Origin: an uncultured Christensenellaceae bacterium
Lineage (GTDB): Bacteria; Bacillota; Clostridia; Christensenellales; Borkfalkiaceae
Reading direction: 5' to 3'
Length of the DNA: 64,000 bases
NCBI GenBank assembly: GCA_910588695.1
Contig: CAJUOV010000007.1
Span: forward strand, 26,238 to 90,237
The notes under the pieces are model-generated. The model was not told the DNA's origin. It worked only from the letters and a program-made list of their open reading frames with translations, and searched no databases. Made by a program: the position numbers and the translations under genes. This document shows, in pieces, positions 34,801-42,883 of this stretch (within the stretch, counting starts at the first letter, position 1; the number at the start of each line of letters is the position of its first letter).

Positions 34801-35813
34801 CGGTCTCTTATCCGAACTTTTGCGCGCTCGTTCGCGGCGCGAGAGAGAATTACTATTTATCCGAAAAAAATTGGGCGAAAATCGATCTGCTTTTCGAACA
34901 ATTAAATGCAAACGAAAAAATACCGTTCGGCAATAAAAATACCTTGCAGGCGGAGAAATATACTTCCGTTCTGATGAGCTGCGGCGCGGACGAGGGCAAG
35001 GCGCTCGAATGTCTGTTCCTTGCGAAAATCGTTCCGCTTCTGAAAACTTCGCGCGCTTATGCGCAGGAGGACGGGGAAACCGCAATCTACGACTTGATCC
35101 GAAAGATTTTTGCCGAAGAAGATTTGACAAAAGTGCAGAAAGCGTTATCCGAGCGTCCCGTGAAAGTTGAGGAAAAATCGAGAAATACGTTCTTTACGCC
35201 GGGGTACAGAGAGGAAGAGAACAGTTATGCGGAAGAGACTGTTGAAGCGGGCGCCGATGAAACAGTCGGCGGAGCGGAATTTTCCGGCAGCACGCAGACC
35301 GCAGAGACCGAGGAAGTGATATTTGGATCGGGAGAGTCTGTTTCCGCAGAGGAATTCGGATCGGAACCGACGGAGATTCCCATGGCATCGCCCGATGAAA
35401 AAGCAGAGCCTTTCTACGAAGCGCAGACGGCAACGCCCGTTTACGATAGGGCTGCGGAGAACTATACCACGGAAGAAATACCCGTACAGGAAGCGCAGGA
35501 TTTTGCGCCCGACTACGACGCGTCGCAAAACACAGTTTATCAGGACGGCGGATATCAGGAGCCCGTATACGACGGGAACGATGTGTACGGCGGGGCTGCG
35601 GATCAATATAATTACGACGGCGGTTACGAGTCATACGGCAATTATGCGCAATCTACCGCAACGGACGGCGTTGACGTTTCTGCGCAGGAAAGTTCGGACA
35701 ATGATTACGGTTACGCCGACGGAGTTTATCAGAATAACGAATACTCGGATTTCGGAAATAATTCTTCCGGAGTTTGGAGCGCGGAAGAAAACGACGGAGG
35801 AGATAAGCGATGA
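31812..35813 (+). CDS. Membrane protein with degenerate GH3-like region, coiled coil and Tyr/acidic tail
   Basis: A 1333-aa protein without signal peptide. Residues ~55-620 resemble a glycoside hydrolase family 3 protein: FPSDRTLASAWNSEL...GEEAR of the first barrel, then the second domain (LARRAARESIVLLKN near 297-311, GRGGQESAAAVFDLITGAYAPSGRL, YPFGYGLSYGTFEYRDL) and an Fn3-like end (GRDGYAVVQLYL). The barrel is much shortened and I find no KHF or SDW block with the catalytic Asp, so it is probably not a glycosidase. Two spans follow (~638-661, ~670-697), then a Glu/Lys coiled coil (~725-790), an unrecognised ~330-residue domain, and a ~180-residue acidic Tyr/Asn/Gly-rich tail. With no signal sequence and two spans, both ends should be cytoplasmic. 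First gene of the operon. Confidence 0.75.
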   Translation: MLDNERLIYKMLLEQKIRLVTSAKLYRSSSVGAYEFPVVGFCEKPMRKNSDVPSTQFPSDRTLASAWNSELTEKVFAASGEEARSRNVFEGYFSCNDPKQLKLSSSHYLTAEYLAAKQRGSAEKQPTAHRVVEASFGEEMLRKNLTDTLLDEGAPDVLIAESVETARLYLQNQQFTGLVYGIASSPEEAARYFFVGCSFVYLSEDFTKELISYLDERIKNYRVAYGEYLENRLKLTELDRRARALDIFDESLLDHACDRTINFLKKKKKAEIKISADMSKEEEKRYRNRDEANARLARRAARESIVLLKNGNGILPLDREKKVALIGEYLEDFGFQNETFAGKPTRERLPIDIARDFDGLDITGYAAGYRRGEGTNEELVSNAARLAAGSDSAIVFLSAEQGADELPENQALLVRALVGWNAKVIAVISADRCINTEFAKGCHAVLFTGRGGQESAAAVFDLITGAYAPSGRLTEAVDGAGGYPFGYGLSYGTFEYRDLEIDESGVTVIVENKGGRDGYAVVQLYLQKDGSIYSEKTLKGFSKEFIKRGDAVRVKIPFTENTFRYYDGGKEKYRTQGGEYRIFVSESAINDKLKGIVKIAADDGRQFTNTVAEAAADGSKTAFTETRGLKERKGIPFGWKLFLAISLFVYYNAVMGLLLFAPFVPLERTILFYALVGAFTGLIDLAIVAFIVFISLKRQKEYIPVNDVLSDMVDKVDEFVQIAKLTYPDPIKEKEAAASKEADNKKNEEEKAEEECKEQEKEAQEQTQREEETREENKKSGSLPSIDKPSDYPEAESFEKMCGSFRRFVMNCGINLGVSSSRKVLAAISASRLVLISSKNTELLPEFMQAVNGYFGGLGFSVAEDNWNTAEDILWQEVSGRNTYSVFTSSVVDTSRRHNKNAVALIGNVSAMNLSDWFGEMIDFAATPTEEHFIVLNDETKFSVPQNLCCLLFTQENGLRSELMREIVDASLQIEVSIRRAEDLPSAEDGTGNSERAVSYPNFCALVRGARENYYLSEKNWAKIDLLFEQLNANEKIPFGNKNTLQAEKYTSVLMSCGADEGKALECLFLAKIVPLLKTSRAYAQEDGETAIYDLIRKIFAEEDLTKVQKALSERPVKVEEKSRNTFFTPGYREEENSYAEETVEAGADETVGGAEFSGSTQTAETEEVIFGSGESVSAEEFGSEPTEIPMASPDEKAEPFYEAQTATPVYDRAAENYTTEEIPVQEAQDFAPDYDASQNTVYQDGGYQEPVYDGNDVYGGAADQYNYDGGYESYGNYAQSTATDGVDVSAQESSDNDYGYADGVYQNNEYSDFGNNSSGVWSAEENDGGDKR

Positions 35814-37273
35814 CGGGTATGCTGTTGGCTGCTTCCGATTTTGTCGATTTTTTCAAACGAATTGGCGATGCTTTGACAAGTAAAATCGCGTTGATCGTAT
35901 ATTTTGCGATCGTGCTTGTGCTTTTGATTGTGCTTGTGGTGCGTATCGCGCTCAACGAACAGAACCGCGTTTCCGAGTTGCGCCGCTGGCAGGCGGCTCG
36001 CCATGCGAACGAGAAAAAGGAAGCCGTCGATGACGTCAAAAAGGAATTGAACAAGAAAATTGACGGGATCGACAGAAAAGTATCTTCGGTTATTTCAGGT
36101 CTGGAAGAGGGTATCGTTCTTACGGGCAGAGAAAGTGGAGAAGAGAGGCAGGAAGAGAAGAGCGCGGAGGAAACAAGGGGAGCGGAAGATGGAAAATCGC
36201 GGTTTTACATGCTGACGGAGATCGATAAGAGCTATGAAAGCTACGAGCGTCCGACGTATGACGATAAGATCACGTTGAAAGAGCTGTGCGAGAGCTTCCG
36301 AAACTATTCGGCTGGGGAATTGAAGCTGTATTACGATATAGAGGACATCAGACGGTTTATCGGAGCGATGGCGGTAACGAAGCTGATCATACTGCAAGGG
36401 ATGTCCGGAACGGGAAAGACGTCGCTGGCATATGCGTTCGGAGAGTATTTAGGAAATAAAACGGTGGTGGTGCCGATCCAGCCGATGTGGAAAGAGCGAA
36501 CGGATCTGGTGGGGTATTATAACGAATTCACAAAGAAATTCAACGAGACGACGCTGTTGTATAAGATGTACGAGGCGAATTATAACGAAGAGATCTATGT
36601 AACGGTACTGGATGAAATGAACATTGCGCGAGTGGAATACTATTTTGCGGAGTTCTTGTCGTTGTTGGAGATACCGAATCCGGACGGACGGAATCTGGAC
36701 GTGGTGTCGGACAGGAGGGAAGACGATCCGAAGCTGTTGCAGAAGAACGGGAAATTGCGTTTGCCGACGAACATGTGGTATGTAGGGACGGCGAACAACG
36801 ACGACAGTACGTTTTCGATCTCGGATAAGGTATACGACAGAGCGATGGTATTGAACCTCGACAAGAAAGCAACGCCGTTCGAGGCGGAGGGAGAGGCGAA
36901 GAAAATATCGAGCACGCATCTGACGGAGTTGATGGAGCGAGCGCAGAGGGAGTACGAAATATCGGACAGGAACATGCGACGGATCAAGAAGCTGGACGAA
37001 TACATGATCAAAACCTTTCACATTACGTTCGGGAACCGGATCATGAAGCAGATCCGCAGTTACGTGCCGGTGCTGGTGGCATGCGGAGGGAGCGAAGTGG
37101 AAGCGTTGGATGACATCTTATCGAGGAAAGTATTCAGGAAGCTGGAATCGAAGAATCCGGTATACGTGAAGCAGATAGCGGAGGGATTGTGCGGATACTT
37201 GGACGAACTCTTCGGGGAAGACAAATTGCCTTTGTGCAAAGAGACCGTTCGGCTGATCGAACAAAATGTGTAA
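35810..37273 (+). CDS. Membrane-anchored McrB/MoxR-type AAA+ ATPase (copy A)
   Basis: A 487-aa ATPase. One membrane span (residues ~25-48) and a short coiled coil precede an AAA+ module: Walker A GMSGTGKT at 197-204, Walker B VTVLDEMN with D268-E269, and a sensor-1 region GTANNDDS near 329, followed by a helical lid. LDEMNIARVEYYFAEFLSLLE is typical of the McrB-like branch of the AAA_5 group. No DNA-recognition or nuclease domain is attached. From residue 106 to the stop it is identical, including the DNA, to copy B at 39423-40571, while the N-terminal anchors are unrelated. Start overlaps the previous stop (ATGA); GGAGGAG SD. Confidence 0.88.
   Translation: MTGMLLAASDFVDFFKRIGDALTSKIALIVYFAIVLVLLIVLVVRIALNEQNRVSELRRWQAARHANEKKEAVDDVKKELNKKIDGIDRKVSSVISGLEEGIVLTGRESGEERQEEKSAEETRGAEDGKSRFYMLTEIDKSYESYERPTYDDKITLKELCESFRNYSAGELKLYYDIEDIRRFIGAMAVTKLIILQGMSGTGKTSLAYAFGEYLGNKTVVVPIQPMWKERTDLVGYYNEFTKKFNETTLLYKMYEANYNEEIYVTVLDEMNIARVEYYFAEFLSLLEIPNPDGRNLDVVSDRREDDPKLLQKNGKLRLPTNMWYVGTANNDDSTFSISDKVYDRAMVLNLDKKATPFEAEGEAKKISSTHLTELMERAQREYEISDRNMRRIKKLDEYMIKTFHITFGNRIMKQIRSYVPVLVACGGSEVEALDDILSRKVFRKLESKNPVYVKQIAEGLCGYLDELFGEDKLPLCKETVRLIEQNV
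36125..37273 (+). repeat. 1149-bp direct repeat, copy 1 (AAA+ module)
   Basis: Begins GGCAGAGAAAGTGG and ends AAAATGTGTAA. It aligns base for base, as far as I read, with 39423-40571, an offset of 3298 bp. The minus-strand shadow translations in the two copies are also identical in several frames, which supports identity at silent positions. The segment starts exactly on a codon boundary. Confidence 0.95.
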
Positions 37274-37276
37274 GGA

Positions 37277-39067
37277 GTGCAAATGTCGCAACTTGATGTT
37301 TACTACCGCGCATTTAAGCAATATCGCAAAGAGACCGCGGACAACTCTGCCTGTGAAAAGGAGAGAAAACTAATTATTGCCGCAAACTCCGATTCGGACA
37401 GATTGGAGTCTACGAAGTATTTATGCAGAATCGACGACGATTGGATTAAAGCGATCGAAGAGGGACTCGAATTCGTTGAAAAGGCGGTTGCGGAGGAACG
37501 TCAGTTTATCAGATCGAACGGCGAGGTTGTGCCGATCGAAAAGGTGAAAAAAGTTTCCAAAGATTCCGTAGAACACCTTGCGAAGCACTCGGATTTGATT
37601 ACGCATGTTCCGGAGAAAGAGGGTGATCAACTTGTGCCCGATAAGCTCTATATGGTAGAAAAATTGAGCGATTACGCGGTGTATGAGAATCGTTTTCTTT
37701 ACATGATGCTGGTTTATCTGAGGGACTTTATCGAATTCCGTCTCGGCAAGATCGAAACGCTGCGCCGTACTTATTTCGGAGAATTTTCAATCGACAAAGA
37801 GATAATTTCGGGAAAGTCGACTCTGAAAATCAAAACGGAAATTACGGAAAAGCGTACCGATAATCCGTTCCCCATTCCCGACAGAGAAACAGAAGAGCTT
37901 CTTAAAAGGATCGGGGATTGCCGGGAGATCATCAATTCGCTTTTGAATACGGACCTCATGACGCAGGTGGCGAAAACGCCCATGATCAAGCCGCCCATCG
38001 TTAAGACGAACGTGTTGAAAATGAACAACAACTTCAAACGTTCGCTTGCGCTTTATGATTTTATTGCTTCTTACAAAGGCGACGGTTATTCCTACGAAGA
38101 AGTGAAATATCGTTTGACGCCCTTTTCCGAATCCGTTGCGAATGAGATTGCAGAGAGCGCGAAACTCGCTTCTTTCCTTGCATACAAGTTCGGAAACGGG
38201 ATCGAAGAGATTCTCGAAGCGGAATATAGCGCGGAAGAGGAACGAAGAAGAGCAAAAGAGGCGGAAAAACTCAAAGAACGGATTGCACGTCTTAAAAAAC
38301 GCGCTTTCGAATCGGGGAAATCGCTCGAAGAATATATGATAGCGCTCGAGGATCTTATTCGTCGTTTGGAAAAAGATAACGAGGGGATCGAGAGGGTGCG
38401 TCACGAAGTGGAGCTTCTCAATAATAAAATCAACGCTCTTTTAGACGAGCAAAAGGAGCTCAATCGCAGGATCGAGGAATTAAACGAAACGGTTGCGCAG
38501 AAAGAAGCGGAAATATCCGAATTGAATCAAAAGTATCTCGACGATATTTCCGCATTAAACAGAACACATAAAGAAGAGCTGTTTCATCTCAATTCTGCGC
38601 ATGCAGGCGAGATCGCGCAGATCAAGACGGAATTTTCCGAAAAAATGAGTGCGACCGTAAGCGATTACGAAGAGAAAGTTTCTGCGTTGCAAGCGGAAGT
38701 TTACGCGATGCGGGAAACATGCGACAGAACGGCGAGCGATTGCGAAAGAAAGATTGCGGAAAACGAGGCATATGTCGCCGACTTCGAAAATCTCCAAAAA
38801 AAGATCGAAAGCGACTGCGAAGCGAAGATCGGCGCGATCAGAGAGGAACTCACGTTTGTCCGTGGAGAACTCGACGGGTTGCGCGCGCGGGAAGGGCTGT
38901 TGACCCCGAGTCGGGATTACGCCTCCCGCGAACGGTTCAAGGAACTCGAAAGGGAATACGAAGCCTTTCACAAATTCTTTACGCAGCAGTGGGAATTTAC
39001 GAAAAAAGAGATCCGCAAAAATATCTTGCGGAACCAAGCGGCAAAGAACAAGAACAAAAGAAAGTAA
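37277..39067 (+). CDS. Coiled-coil protein resembling a nuclease-less McrC/DUF2357 partner
   Basis: A 596-aa soluble protein. Residues ~1-330 hold a globular region with LSDYAVYENRFLYMMLVYLRD-FI, similar to the ENRF motif of DUF2357/McrC-like proteins that pair with McrB-type ATPases. From ~310 to ~545 there is a long Glu/Lys/Leu/Ala coiled coil (EERRRAKEAEKLKERIARLKK; LNNKINALLDEQKELNRRIEE). It ends in a Lys/Arg/Asn-rich tail (KNKNKRK). No PD-(D/E)xK nuclease is visible. It starts 3 nt after ATPase A and lies between the two ATPase copies, so it is the likely partner. The DUF2357 link is an inference. Confidence 0.7.
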   Translation: MQMSQLDVYYRAFKQYRKETADNSACEKERKLIIAANSDSDRLESTKYLCRIDDDWIKAIEEGLEFVEKAVAEERQFIRSNGEVVPIEKVKKVSKDSVEHLAKHSDLITHVPEKEGDQLVPDKLYMVEKLSDYAVYENRFLYMMLVYLRDFIEFRLGKIETLRRTYFGEFSIDKEIISGKSTLKIKTEITEKRTDNPFPIPDRETEELLKRIGDCREIINSLLNTDLMTQVAKTPMIKPPIVKTNVLKMNNNFKRSLALYDFIASYKGDGYSYEEVKYRLTPFSESVANEIAESAKLASFLAYKFGNGIEEILEAEYSAEEERRRAKEAEKLKERIARLKKRAFESGKSLEEYMIALEDLIRRLEKDNEGIERVRHEVELLNNKINALLDEQKELNRRIEELNETVAQKEAEISELNQKYLDDISALNRTHKEELFHLNSAHAGEIAQIKTEFSEKMSATVSDYEEKVSALQAEVYAMRETCDRTASDCERKIAENEAYVADFENLQKKIESDCEAKIGAIREELTFVRGELDGLRAREGLLTPSRDYASRERFKELEREYEAFHKFFTQQWEFTKKEIRKNILRNQAAKNKNKRK

Positions 39068-39086
39068 CGTCTGAATCGGAGAGCGC

Positions 39087-40571
39087 ATGAAAAAGCATGA
39101 CGAAAACAGAAAATTCGGCAAAATGATTACGCTGATCGTTCTATTGATCTGCGTTTTCGGTTTGCTGATCGCCGCCGTTCTCGTGCAGTTCGACAAGATC
39201 GATCTTGCGGAGAGCTTCGGTACCGAATTTGTCTATTTTTTGTATGCCGTTCTTCTGTTGCTACCCGTTCTTATTTTTGTCCTGATTCTTAAAACGTATC
39301 AAAGAAAGAGTTGCAATACGCATCTTACGCCCGATTATTTCGGCGTAAACTTTGAGCGTGCGGAAGAGAAGACTCCCATTCGCCGCGTCGATAAAGCCAA
39401 ACCCGTGCGTATCCGCTCGGTCGGCAGAGAAAGTGGAGAAGAGAGGCAGGAAGAGAAGAGCGCGGAGGAAACAAGGGGAGCGGAAGATGGAAAATCGCGG
39501 TTTTACATGCTGACGGAGATCGATAAGAGCTATGAAAGCTACGAGCGTCCGACGTATGACGATAAGATCACGTTGAAAGAGCTGTGCGAGAGCTTCCGAA
39601 ACTATTCGGCTGGGGAATTGAAGCTGTATTACGATATAGAGGACATCAGACGGTTTATCGGAGCGATGGCGGTAACGAAGCTGATCATACTGCAAGGGAT
39701 GTCCGGAACGGGAAAGACGTCGCTGGCATATGCGTTCGGAGAGTATTTAGGAAATAAAACGGTGGTGGTGCCGATCCAGCCGATGTGGAAAGAGCGAACG
39801 GATCTGGTGGGGTATTATAACGAATTCACAAAGAAATTCAACGAGACGACGCTGTTGTATAAGATGTACGAGGCGAATTATAACGAAGAGATCTATGTAA
39901 CGGTACTGGATGAAATGAACATTGCGCGAGTGGAATACTATTTTGCGGAGTTCTTGTCGTTGTTGGAGATACCGAATCCGGACGGACGGAATCTGGACGT
40001 GGTGTCGGACAGGAGGGAAGACGATCCGAAGCTGTTGCAGAAGAACGGGAAATTGCGTTTGCCGACGAACATGTGGTATGTAGGGACGGCGAACAACGAC
40101 GACAGTACGTTTTCGATCTCGGATAAGGTATACGACAGAGCGATGGTATTGAACCTCGACAAGAAAGCAACGCCGTTCGAGGCGGAGGGAGAGGCGAAGA
40201 AAATATCGAGCACGCATCTGACGGAGTTGATGGAGCGAGCGCAGAGGGAGTACGAAATATCGGACAGGAACATGCGACGGATCAAGAAGCTGGACGAATA
40301 CATGATCAAAACCTTTCACATTACGTTCGGGAACCGGATCATGAAGCAGATCCGCAGTTACGTGCCGGTGCTGGTGGCATGCGGAGGGAGCGAAGTGGAA
40401 GCGTTGGATGACATCTTATCGAGGAAAGTATTCAGGAAGCTGGAATCGAAGAATCCGGTATACGTGAAGCAGATAGCGGAGGGATTGTGCGGATACTTGG
40501 ACGAACTCTTCGGGGAAGACAAATTGCCTTTGTGCAAAGAGACCGTTCGGCTGATCGAACAAAATGTGTAA
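39087..40571 (+). CDS. Membrane-anchored McrB/MoxR-type AAA+ ATPase (copy B)
   Basis: A 494-aa ATPase with two N-terminal spans (residues ~13-33 and ~46-67) and a short basic linker, then from residue 113 the same AAA+ module as copy A: Walker A at 204-211, D275-E276 of Walker B and the sensor asparagines near 336. Both catalytic sets are intact, so two active subunits differing only in their membrane anchor are expected, perhaps as a mixed ring. Gap to the preceding coiled-coil gene is 19 nt. The perfect identity to copy A points to gene conversion or very recent duplication. Confidence 0.88.
   Translation: MKKHDENRKFGKMITLIVLLICVFGLLIAAVLVQFDKIDLAESFGTEFVYFLYAVLLLLPVLIFVLILKTYQRKSCNTHLTPDYFGVNFERAEEKTPIRRVDKAKPVRIRSVGRESGEERQEEKSAEETRGAEDGKSRFYMLTEIDKSYESYERPTYDDKITLKELCESFRNYSAGELKLYYDIEDIRRFIGAMAVTKLIILQGMSGTGKTSLAYAFGEYLGNKTVVVPIQPMWKERTDLVGYYNEFTKKFNETTLLYKMYEANYNEEIYVTVLDEMNIARVEYYFAEFLSLLEIPNPDGRNLDVVSDRREDDPKLLQKNGKLRLPTNMWYVGTANNDDSTFSISDKVYDRAMVLNLDKKATPFEAEGEAKKISSTHLTELMERAQREYEISDRNMRRIKKLDEYMIKTFHITFGNRIMKQIRSYVPVLVACGGSEVEALDDILSRKVFRKLESKNPVYVKQIAEGLCGYLDELFGEDKLPLCKETVRLIEQNV
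39423..40571 (+). repeat. 1149-bp direct repeat, copy 2 (AAA+ module)
   Basis: Same segment as 36125-37273. Flanking sequence on both sides differs from copy 1. Recombination between the copies would delete 3298 bp, removing the coiled-coil gene and one anchor. Confidence 0.95.
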
Positions 40572-40592
40572 CATTACGGTAAAAGGAGAGCG

Positions 40593-42860
40593 ATGATGTC
40601 AAAATCGAGAACTTCGCTTTTTGTAATCGGAATACTGATCGCAATGCTTGCGGCGTCGTTATTGACGGTGCTGGGGCTTTATTTGGCAGGAGCGATTGCA
40701 GTCAATCCCATAGAACTTGAATTTTCGGTAAATGCGGTAGAACCCAAAGAGTACGACGGCACGCCTTTGCGCGCGCGCAATTACGCGTGGAATTCGGGAA
40801 AACTCCGCGACGGACACAGGCTCGACGTTAAAATTTTGGGCGAACAACTCAACAGCGGTTCTTCCGAAAGCGATCTTCTTATCAAAGTATACGACGAAGA
40901 GGAACGGGACGTTACAAATAAATATTTGATCAAAGTCAACAAAGCCGTTCTTACGGTCACTCAAAAACCGCTTACGATCTTATTGCGCCCGCAGCAGATT
41001 CCTTACAGCGGCAGTAAGATCGCAATCGAAAATTACGACGTATATAAAGGTATCAACCTTGCAGGCAGCGTAGAGAGTTTTGAAAAAGGAGAGTTGATTG
41101 CGGGGCATAAGCTCGTAATTTCTTTTCCCGATCGGTTTGAAAACGTAGGGGATACGTTTCCGGCTATCGAAGAGTGGCGGGACGAAAACTTTTTGATATA
41201 CGATACGACCGGAAACGACGTGACTGCAAATTATCTCTTGCAGGAGGGAATGCTTTCGGGCGGACCGATAGAAATTGTTCCTCGTCAGCTCAGCGTAAAA
41301 GCGTTGAACGTAGAAAAATACTACGACGGAATGCCTGTCGAAGGAAAATACGAACTTGTTTCGGGAACGCTTGCCGCAGGTCATTTTATAGGCGGGGTTG
41401 AATTTACGGATGCGTTCGGACAACAGGCTTCCGTAATCAGAGCGGGGGAAAGCGCAACCGTCAGAGTGTCCGCTGTTACGGTTTACGAACAGGTCGGGTT
41501 CGACTTGGTCCCTCTTGACGAAGAGTTGCAGAAAAATTATATTCTGAATCATTCTTCCGATCTGTTCGGTACGCATACCGTGAGAAAACGCTCTGTTACG
41601 GTCAGGGCGAAAGACCTTGTTAAAACTTACGACGGACTGCCTCTCAATAGTATTTTGAACGGTGTTCCCGAATACACAGACGATTTGCCGGACGGCTTCC
41701 GAATTTCAGAGTATTCTTCCGTCGCGGAGACATTAACGGACGCATATGACGGGATTTATGCGATTACGGGAATTAAAATCGTGACAGACGGGAGCAGATC
41801 CGACGTTACCGATCAGTTTGAAATTACGACTTTATCCGCAAAAGCAAAGATCGCGCCCGTTCGGCTTTATTGCGCGGTGCGCAGTTACTCAAACGAATAC
41901 ACGGGGACGGAAATTTCGATCGGAGCGGACGACGCAATCGGAATTACTCTCTCCGAAACGATCGACTCTTTTATCGGAGAAAACAATCCCGTCGGCGTAT
42001 TCCGCGATCGGCTCGAATTGTTAAAAGCGCTCTATACGGCGGAACGTCAGCCTTATTTCCGCGCTGTTCCGGACAGGCTTGTTAAGAACGCGGGTGTATA
42101 TAATTTTACTATGGAGAGTACAGAGTACGCAAACGCGCTGTTTGTAAAAGAGGGGAATGTGATCGTTTCGTTTGACAGAGCGCGATTTACCGTGGAACGC
42201 GCGAATCTCGGAGTTGAATATTATTACGAGAATACGGCGATTACACAGATCAATAAATTTTACGACGGAACCGAAGCGAATCTCGATTATCGGAATCTGT
42301 TGGTAAACGATAGTACGAATCTCACGGTATCGGGGGCGGATTTTCGATATGTTACGAATGAAAATACTTCGGATTTCAGAAATCACGCGCTTGTAGGGAA
42401 TTATTCCGTTGCGGTTTCGGCAATACGCATTTACGATAAGACGACTGCTTCCGACGTTTCGGAGAATTATGTGGTCGCTGCTCCGTTATTGTCCGTTACG
42501 ATACGTGCGGCGAATTTAACCGCCGCAGCGACCCAGCCGATCGTTAATTATGAGGTCGATAGAATTCCTACGGCCAATGACGAGCAGGCGAAATTGATCG
42601 GTGATTTGGAGGAGAAACTTCACTCTTCGATCGTATTTTACGGACTCGCTGCGGGAGACGCCGTAAGTTACGATTCGGTAACGGGCTTTCAATTTAGTCC
42701 ATATTTTGATTCCGCAAACAAAAGAATCTTATTTTACGTAGGCTTTGACAATGCGTCTGTCATTTTCAATTCCAAAGGAGAGAACGTAATAAACTGTTAT
42801 TCGTTTTCCAACGAGGGAGAACCGGTCGTCACCGTCTATCTGTCGGAGAAAAACGCATAA
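40593..42860 (+). CDS. N-terminally anchored MBG/YDG-repeat surface protein (755 aa)
   Basis: A cytoplasmic start of about eight residues is followed by one long hydrophobic span (about residues 9-35), then an extracellular chain of about six to seven MBG/YDG-type beta modules. Module starts can be read as VEPKEYDGTPL, LRPQQIPYSGSK, LNVEKYYDGMPVEG, AKDLVKTYDGLPLNS, YSNEYTGTE and NKFYDGTEA, most of them closing with a VTV/ITV strand. MBG modules are known from bacterial adhesins. There is no LPxTG, GW or SLH anchor, so the N-terminal span is the only attachment. A tandem ATGATG start follows AAAAGGAG. It precedes the much larger protein of the same type. Confidence 0.8.
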   Translation: MMSKSRTSLFVIGILIAMLAASLLTVLGLYLAGAIAVNPIELEFSVNAVEPKEYDGTPLRARNYAWNSGKLRDGHRLDVKILGEQLNSGSSESDLLIKVYDEEERDVTNKYLIKVNKAVLTVTQKPLTILLRPQQIPYSGSKIAIENYDVYKGINLAGSVESFEKGELIAGHKLVISFPDRFENVGDTFPAIEEWRDENFLIYDTTGNDVTANYLLQEGMLSGGPIEIVPRQLSVKALNVEKYYDGMPVEGKYELVSGTLAAGHFIGGVEFTDAFGQQASVIRAGESATVRVSAVTVYEQVGFDLVPLDEELQKNYILNHSSDLFGTHTVRKRSVTVRAKDLVKTYDGLPLNSILNGVPEYTDDLPDGFRISEYSSVAETLTDAYDGIYAITGIKIVTDGSRSDVTDQFEITTLSAKAKIAPVRLYCAVRSYSNEYTGTEISIGADDAIGITLSETIDSFIGENNPVGVFRDRLELLKALYTAERQPYFRAVPDRLVKNAGVYNFTMESTEYANALFVKEGNVIVSFDRARFTVERANLGVEYYYENTAITQINKFYDGTEANLDYRNLLVNDSTNLTVSGADFRYVTNENTSDFRNHALVGNYSVAVSAIRIYDKTTASDVSENYVVAAPLLSVTIRAANLTAAATQPIVNYEVDRIPTANDEQAKLIGDLEEKLHSSIVFYGLAAGDAVSYDSVTGFQFSPYFDSANKRILFYVGFDNASVIFNSKGENVINCYSFSNEGEPVVTVYLSEKNA

Positions 42861-42883
42861 AAGAATAAAGACAAAAGGATGCT

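Noticed and set aside
36449..37021. 190-codon open frame on the minus strand inside the repeated ATPase segment, present again at 39747-40319
   Set aside because: A mirror of the ATPase coding strand with an Arg/His/Leu-rich composition and no RBS. It is useful only as proof that the DNA copies are identical.
35810..40571. McrBC-type restriction system
   Set aside because: The ATPases are membrane-anchored and lack a DNA-recognition domain, the partner lacks a visible nuclease, and the rest of the operon encodes surface and membrane proteins.
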